A stretch of DNA of 64,000 nt, from NCBI GenBank assembly GCA_020635915.1, contig JACJYU010000005.1:1-64000 (forward strand). The letters are read 5' to 3'. Numbering within the stretch: position 1 is the stretch's first letter; every line of letters starts with the position of its first letter. Positions 59,639 to 64,000 of this stretch are shown in pieces. The notes beneath the pieces are model-generated. The model had not been told where the DNA came from and did no database searches. It saw only the letters and a list, made by a program, of their open reading frames with translations. The position numbers and the translations under genes were made by a program. The stretch comes from Flammeovirgaceae bacterium (lineage in GTDB: Bacteria > Bacteroidota > Bacteroidia > Cytophagales > Cyclobacteriaceae).

Positions 59639-60769
59639 TTATTTGCCTTCCTTCACTTTCTTTAACTCATCCTCATAGGCATTTAAAAACTGCTTCTGGT
59701 TTTCGGGGAGGTTTTTGATGGCCAGTTCCCAATACTTTACTGCATTCTTTTTGTCGCCCATTGCCGTATACCCACGTGCAAGGCCTACATTGGTCGTGAA
59801 CTTATCTTCAGGATGGAGCTTCTGGTTGGTTTTGAACACTTCCATCGCCTTGTCGTTTTTGCCTGCCATGATCAGGGAGCGGCCATAGAAGTGTATTTGG
59901 GTCACGGTGGCAGTAGGATGGTTGATGGCCTTGTCCATTACCTGCTCCGCTTCGTTATCCTTGCCCATGGCATTTAGTACGGTGGCCTTGGTTTGCAGGG
60001 TGGAGAAATTTTCCTGGCCTACAAACGCGCCACTAATGGCCGCATCGGCCCAGGTGAGGGCCTCTTCCAGGTTTATCTTGTTGGAGGCGCAAAAGTTGGC
60101 GGCATTGGCAAAATTTTGATAGGTAAAACCCTGGGACCCCCTCAATTCGTTCCTTAGGGCGGCCACATACACATCGTTGATGTTGGGCACTTCGATGGCA
60201 ATGGGTGCCTTTTTGTTCTCCCATTTCATAAACGCCACGGCCGAGTTGGGTTGGCGGTTTTCAAAACCATAGGTAAGGTATTCCGTATATTCGTTTTCCA
60301 CCGGGGTGGATGGGGCACGCACGGCATCTTCTTTGGCATCATAAAAGAAACTGCCCCAACTGGTGGAGTTATGGGAAAGGATGTATGTCCAGGGCGCGTC
60401 TTTTTCCACGATAAGGAACAGGCCATACGTGCCTGCTTTTACCTCCTTGCCGCCAAACTTTACGTCATGTGAAAATGAAATGGTGACATTTTCATTGGCG
60501 CCTGCCCTCCAGGGCGCTGCCGTGGAGGTGCCAAAGCCTAAATTGTTAAGGCCATAGGGCACCAGTTCCCCCCAGATATGACCTTTACGGTCCGTGCCGT
60601 CAGGGGCGTGCACTTTTGGACTGCTGTAATTGATCGTGACTTTCACCGGGCCGATCCATTGGGTGACTTCTGCTTTTTGGTTTCCCCCACTGGGCGGCAG
60701 GGTAATCCCTTGTGGGAAGGCGGCCGTTGTGACCAAACCGGCAATCATGATGGTAAATAATGCTTTCAT
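59639..60769 (-). CDS. DUF2911 domain fused to TPR repeats, secreted
   Basis: A 376-residue protein with a signal peptide (about 1-19), a DUF2911 domain at about 30-175 (KGHIWGELVPYGLNNLGFGT, then PWRAGANENVTISFSHDVKF and the glycine-rich VKAGTYGLFLI), and a C-terminal helical region at about 215-376. The helical region has TPR-like repeats such as LEEALTWADAAI, NEAEQVMDKAINHP and AVKYWELAIKNLPENQK. TPRs suggest that it acts in a protein complex. It is a longer cousin of the 44992-45537 protein. Confidence 0.85.
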   Translation of the reverse strand: MKALFTIMIAGLVTTAAFPQGITLPPSGGNQKAEVTQWIGPVKVTINYSSPKVHAPDGTDRKGHIWGELVPYGLNNLGFGTSTAAPWRAGANENVTISFSHDVKFGGKEVKAGTYGLFLIVEKDAPWTYILSHNSTSWGSFFYDAKEDAVRAPSTPVENEYTEYLTYGFENRQPNSAVAFMKWENKKAPIAIEVPNINDVYVAALRNELRGSQGFTYQNFANAANFCASNKINLEEALTWADAAISGAFVGQENFSTLQTKATVLNAMGKDNEAEQVMDKAINHPTATVTQIHFYGRSLIMAGKNDKAMEVFKTNQKLHPEDKFTTNVGLARGYTAMGDKKNAVKYWELAIKNLPENQKQFLNAYEDELKKVKEGK

Positions 60770-60873
60770 AATACATTGATGGGTTGAGGTTAAGAATGAT
60801 AGATCTCATTTTCTTAAACGTAATCCTTCCATAAGGTTGCTAACCCGATAGGGGGTATTTTCCCCGGTGTTTT

Positions 60874-61773
60874 TCAGATGAAACCGGCATGTGCCGGCAG
60901 TGATACCCATAGCGTGGAGGGGTTTATCATGATGTCAAACCTTGCTGCCGTCCCCGCAGCTTCCCCATCAATGTGGTAGGGCACTTCCTCGTTGGTTGAC
61001 ATTTGAATTTCCCTGGCCTGGAACAACCGTACTTGTTTGGATGGGGTCAGGGATTTGTTAAAGAGCTTGAGGACAAACCGCAGCCCTTGCCAGGTATTCA
61101 TTTTGTTCACCATGCATACATCGATCAATTGGTCGCAAAGTGAAGCGGAAGGTGCAATGTAGGCATTGTTGCCAAATTGTGATGAGTTGGCAAATGAAAT
61201 GCTGAACAGGTTTTCTTTTGTAACCTTGCCATCCACCACCACCTCACAGTCAAAAGTTTTAAACTTGTTGAACTGCCCTACCACATGTTTCCCATAGGTA
61301 AGCGGCCCCCTTTTTCCATCCCTTGCAAACAGCCCTGCCACATGGCCATCGAAGCCTATCCCCGACACATTTATGGAAAGCCGTCCATTGACTTGGATGG
61401 TATCAATGTGTTTGGTTTTGTCCATATCAAGCATCGACAGGGCATCTTCCATGGAGAGAGGGATTTTCAGGTGCCTGGCCAGGCCGTTGCCCGATCCTTT
61501 TGGTAATATGCCCAGGGTTACGGCCGATCCCACCAACCCCTGTGCCACTTCGTTTACCGTGCCATCGCCACCCACGGCAAAAACCATTTTCATGTTTTCC
61601 TCCACGGCCATTTTTGCCAGGGCAATGCCATGCCCGGGGCCATGCGTAAATTCAATGGTGCACCCCAGGCCCCTCTTGCCACAATGTTCCAATATCTTTT
61701 TTTCCAGGGCTGATGAATACCCTGTGCCCGCGTGTTTGTTTACAATAAATAAAACCTTGTTGCTGCCGCCCAT
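60874..61773 (-). CDS. Diacylglycerol/lipid kinase family protein
   Basis: A 299-residue lipid kinase (DAGK_cat). The nucleotide loop is seen in FAVGGDGTVNEVAQGLVG and the GSGNGLARHL motif. ASNSSQF-like FANSSQFGNNAYIAPSASLC and a C-terminal beta domain follow the YegS/BmrU layout. It phosphorylates diacylglycerol or other lipid alcohols. The ATG at 61773 is chosen because MGGSNKVLFIVNKHAGTG begins the domain. Confidence 0.9.
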   Translation of the reverse strand: MGGSNKVLFIVNKHAGTGYSSALEKKILEHCGKRGLGCTIEFTHGPGHGIALAKMAVEENMKMVFAVGGDGTVNEVAQGLVGSAVTLGILPKGSGNGLARHLKIPLSMEDALSMLDMDKTKHIDTIQVNGRLSINVSGIGFDGHVAGLFARDGKRGPLTYGKHVVGQFNKFKTFDCEVVVDGKVTKENLFSISFANSSQFGNNAYIAPSASLCDQLIDVCMVNKMNTWQGLRFVLKLFNKSLTPSKQVRLFQAREIQMSTNEEVPYHIDGEAAGTAARFDIMINPSTLWVSLPAHAGFI

Positions 61774-61824
61774 TGGAATTGCAAAAAAGAGTTGGTAAGT
61801 TAACAATTACAACAGACCTGGGCT

Positions 61825-62175
61825 ATGGATCATTTTGTGCCGAGAAAAATAAAGTTTAAGGCCTGGAACAGCGAGGCCAAATTACTGACGAGATTGGACC
61901 GTATCGACTGCAATAAGGGTGAATTGTTCAGCAAGGGCCATGTGCTGCTGCAGTTTACGGGCGTGTTGGACAAAGGGGAGGAAGAGGTTTATGAAATGGA
62001 CGTGTTGCTTGTTTATTCGGAAAAGTACCTGGTGTATTGGAGCCCGGAAAAAAACGGGTGGTACTACTTGGGCCTGGACAATGCCCTGGGGCCTGCCCCA
62101 TTTTTAACTGAGAATGCAAAGACAATGAAAAGGCTTGGCAACTATTTTGAGTTGCAGGACCAAGGCACCTCCTAA
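61825..62175 (+). CDS. Small hypothetical protein
   Basis: A 116-residue soluble protein with an alternating strand pattern (KIKFKAWNSEAKLLTRLDRI, then GELFSKGHVLLQFTGVLDKG and YLVYWSPEKNGWYYLGLDNA). I recognise no family. It is divergent from the lipid kinase and its stop overlaps that of the acyl carrier protein by 4 bases. Confidence 0.65.
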   Translation: MDHFVPRKIKFKAWNSEAKLLTRLDRIDCNKGELFSKGHVLLQFTGVLDKGEEEVYEMDVLLVYSEKYLVYWSPEKNGWYYLGLDNALGPAPFLTENAKTMKRLGNYFELQDQGTS

Positions 62176-62405
62176 AGTTTGGATTCAATGTATTTTACCG
62201 CCTGGCTGATGGTTTGCATTTTTTCGGCATCGTCATCGGGGATTTTGATGTCAAAAGTTTGTTCAAAGTCCATCACCAGCTCGGCATAGTCCAATGAGTC
62301 AATGCCGAGGTCTTTTACAAAGTTGGCGTCTGGGGTTATTTCTGATTCGGGGATGCCTAATTTCTCAACTAAGATGGAGGTGACTTTTTTCTGAATTTCG
62401 GACAT
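62172..62405 (-). CDS. Acyl carrier protein-like protein
   Basis: A 77-residue protein with the phosphopantetheine site in DLGIDSLDYAELVMDFEQTF (Ser of DSLDY) and the four-helix ACP layout starting MSEIQKKVTSILVEKLGIPE. The length and DSLDYAELV fit fatty-acid-synthesis ACP, but the usual acpP neighbours such as fabF are absent here, so it could be a dedicated ACP. The start was set at ATG 62405; an in-frame start eight codons upstream is less likely. Confidence 0.88.
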   Translation of the reverse strand: MSEIQKKVTSILVEKLGIPESEITPDANFVKDLGIDSLDYAELVMDFEQTFDIKIPDDDAEKMQTISQAVKYIESKL

Positions 62406-62460
62406 AACAAGCTGCTTGGTTCGCTGCAAAGCTAGAAAATATAAATGGATTTTCGAGGGC

Positions 62461-63807
62461 TTAAAAGCGCAGTATAAATTCGGTGCCTTCCCCCAGTTTG
62501 GACTTCACGGAGATACGGCCTTCATGCTGACGCATGATTTGTTTGGATAGGCTTAGCCCAATTCCGGACCCGGTTTTTTTGGTGGAATAGAAGGGTACAA
62601 ATATGCGTTCAAGCGCCTCTGGGTCAATTCCATCCCCATTGTCCGATACCGAAATGACAGGTTTGGTTTTTTCGTCCAGGTAGGCCTTTAGCGAAATGCA
62701 TTTGTCCTTTTGTTCGGAAAACGATTGCATGGCATTTTTAACCAGATTAATGATCACCTGCTCTATCATGCTTTTGTCCGCGCTTATGGTCAGGTCTTCC
62801 GGCTCGATGGAGGTGGAAATTTTTATCCCATTGTCGATAAGTTCTTTCTTTTGAAGGACGGCCATTTCCTCCAGCAGCCTTTTCACTTTCACCGGTGCCA
62901 GGTTAGGTTGTGGCCGCTGCGACAGGCTTTTAAATTCCCTCACGAAATGGATAAGCCCTGCGCTGCGCTTGCTGATGGTTTGTATCGACAGGTGCATGTC
63001 TTCCATCTCTTCTTTGGTAAACGTGGCCGCTTCCTGTTCCATTTTGCTGTGCAGCTCGCCCTCCACTACCCCGGCCAGGGAAGAAATGGGCGTTACGGAA
63101 TTCATGATTTCATGGGTGAGCACCCGCACCAGGTTTTGCCAGGCTTCCATTTCCTTTTCATCCAATTCGCTTTGGATGTTGTTCATGGAAATCAATTTTA
63201 TCACCTCGCCCCGCAAGGTCAGTTCAATGGCATAAATGGATATTTGGACCGCCTCATCGGCCAGGACCAGCCTTGCCAGCTCACGCCCTCCGGTTTTTAG
63301 CTTGAGGAAAGCCTCCACCAATACCTCGCTTACCGGGCGCAGGTCATCGATGTGCTTGGCGTGGTTCACGCGCAACAATTTTTTGGCGGCCGTGTTCATC
63401 ATCTGGATAGCCCCATCCTTTTTGAAGGTGAGCAGGCCGATGCCCACATGCTGAACGATATTTTTGAAAAATTGATATTCGGAATCCTTTTCGCTCCTGG
63501 AGGTTTTAAGCTTTGTGATGGCTTCGTTTAGTTCACGGTGCAGGCGCTGAACGGCCGGGTCATTGCTGTCAGTTTTAAATGTGGCCGACAAATCGTCAAA
63601 CCGTATGGCATCCAGAAAGGTGGCCATGTTTTGATTGGACTCCTCAAATTCTTTGATAAGGTGGGAAATTTGAAACAAGGTGGCCCCGGCCAGTGCCAGC
63701 ACGATGACGATGTTGAATGTATTGGCCACGGCATAGGCCAGGACAAATACTGTGGCCACCAGTATGGCAATGCGTGTGAAAAGGGGCGAACGAAAGTTAA
63801 AGCCCAT
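62461..63807 (-). CDS. NtrY-like membrane sensor histidine kinase
   Basis: A 448-residue kinase with two N-terminal membrane helices (about 8-45), a HAMP-like and PAS region (about 60-220; LNEAITKLKTSRSEKDSEYQ), HisKA with His in VRVLTHEIMNSVTPISSLAG and HATPase_c with NLVKNAMQSF, SDNGDGIDPEAL and GSGIGLSLSKQIMRQHEG. It is the sensor of the sigma-54-type regulator whose end overlaps its start by 11 bases, so the regulator gene lies upstream and the pair is coupled. Confidence 0.92.
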   Translation of the reverse strand: MGFNFRSPLFTRIAILVATVFVLAYAVANTFNIVIVLALAGATLFQISHLIKEFEESNQNMATFLDAIRFDDLSATFKTDSNDPAVQRLHRELNEAITKLKTSRSEKDSEYQFFKNIVQHVGIGLLTFKKDGAIQMMNTAAKKLLRVNHAKHIDDLRPVSEVLVEAFLKLKTGGRELARLVLADEAVQISIYAIELTLRGEVIKLISMNNIQSELDEKEMEAWQNLVRVLTHEIMNSVTPISSLAGVVEGELHSKMEQEAATFTKEEMEDMHLSIQTISKRSAGLIHFVREFKSLSQRPQPNLAPVKVKRLLEEMAVLQKKELIDNGIKISTSIEPEDLTISADKSMIEQVIINLVKNAMQSFSEQKDKCISLKAYLDEKTKPVISVSDNGDGIDPEALERIFVPFYSTKKTGSGIGLSLSKQIMRQHEGRISVKSKLGEGTEFILRF

Positions 63808-64000
63808 ATTTTTCCATCCTCCTGTACAGCGATGCCCGGGTGAGCCCCAGTTCATCGGCTGCCTTGGAGATGTTGCCGTTGTGGAGTTGAATGGCCTTTA
63901 CCACAGCGGCTTTTTCCACGTCATCCAGGTTCAGCGTATCGGTGTCGGCAGCCGCCACACCTTTTCTGTTGAACAAAAAATCACTTTCCTGCAGGGTAGG
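63797..64000 (-). CDS. C-terminal end of sigma-54-dependent response regulator (partial)
   Basis: The minus-strand frame from the window edge to the stop at 63797 gives 67 residues ending with a Fis-type helix-turn-helix (HNGNISKAADELGLTRASLY, then RRMEKYGL). This is the DNA-binding end of an NtrC-family regulator; the receiver and AAA+ domains lie beyond the window. A short acidic linker (TDTLNLDDVEKAA) precedes it. It is the likely partner of the kinase that begins at 63807. Confidence 0.88.
   Translation of the reverse strand, partial: PTLQESDFLFNRKGVAAADTDTLNLDDVEKAAVVKAIQLHNGNISKAADELGLTRASLYRRMEKYGL

Noticed and set aside
1..64000. CRISPR array, prophage or insertion sequence
   Set aside because: No regularly spaced direct repeats, phage structural genes, transposases or integrases are visible on either strand.

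Overview
The window looks like a piece of a Bacteroidota chromosome, most likely from the Cytophagales. The pointers are TonB-receptor plus HmuY-type heme uptake, a fused CcoN-CcoO cbb3 oxidase with a one-heme CcoP, a compact DnaX without a zinc module, families such as DUF2911, DUF3078, DUF4199, DUF2851 and DUF6702, LytTR two-component pairs, and promoter-like TAnnTTTG elements. Base composition is balanced and even except for a more AT-rich toxin-antitoxin remnant near 29.6-30.1 kb. I found no rRNA, tRNA, CRISPR array, insertion sequence or prophage. The assignment to a group is inference.

Layout. 1-6 kb: tail of an unknown gene, a membrane-anchored LuxR regulator, small membrane proteins, a glyoxalase-like protein, a LytS/LytR-type pair and an aminotransferase. 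5.9-11.7 kb: a TetR regulator with a palindromic operator, then a tight operon of a LolA-like periplasmic protein, two FtsX/MacB-type permeases, a LolD-like ATPase and an outer-membrane barrel; this looks like a complete envelope export machine and is the best candidate for an under-described system. 11.7-24.7 kb: housekeeping and envelope genes (S9 peptidase, pyrF with a coupled DUF2851-membrane protein pair, NeuD-like acetyltransferase, nucleoside phosphorylase, M16 peptidase, O-methyltransferase, LysM transglycosylase, DUF3078). 24.8-29.4 kb: AraC regulator, TonB receptor and HmuY lipoprotein, a heme or iron uptake locus. 29.5-30.1 kb: intact antitoxin with a decayed ParE-like toxin.

30.4-33.2 kb: divergent oxyR and catalase genes with a well-shaped OxyR-like operator between them. 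33.2-34.9 kb: dnaX, whose frame breaks at a run of ten A in the mRNA, so that a 369-residue gamma form and a roughly 561-residue tau form are predicted. 34.9-49.2 kb: secreted peptidases (M28, M20, M20D), an amidase, a glycosyltransferase, a SPOR-like/OmpA envelope protein, an HU protein, a histidine kinase and a SMUG-like DNA glycosylase. 49.4-50.9 kb: an unusual protein joining an extracytoplasmic repeat domain to a K+-channel-like pore. 51.6-57.4 kb: the cbb3 oxidase operon ccoNO-ccoQ-ccoP-ccoG-ccoH plus a TauE/SafE-like membrane protein, followed by a universal stress protein. 58.4-64 kb: J-domain protein, SUI1/eIF1-like factor, DUF2911-TPR protein, lipid kinase, acyl carrier protein and an NtrY-like kinase overlapping its sigma-54 regulator, which runs off the window.

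Several genes have a TAnnTTTG element only a few bases before the start codon, which suggests leaderless or nearly leaderless transcripts. Start codons were chosen by signal peptides, domain starts and neighbour spacing, because Shine-Dalgarno sites are weak in this group.
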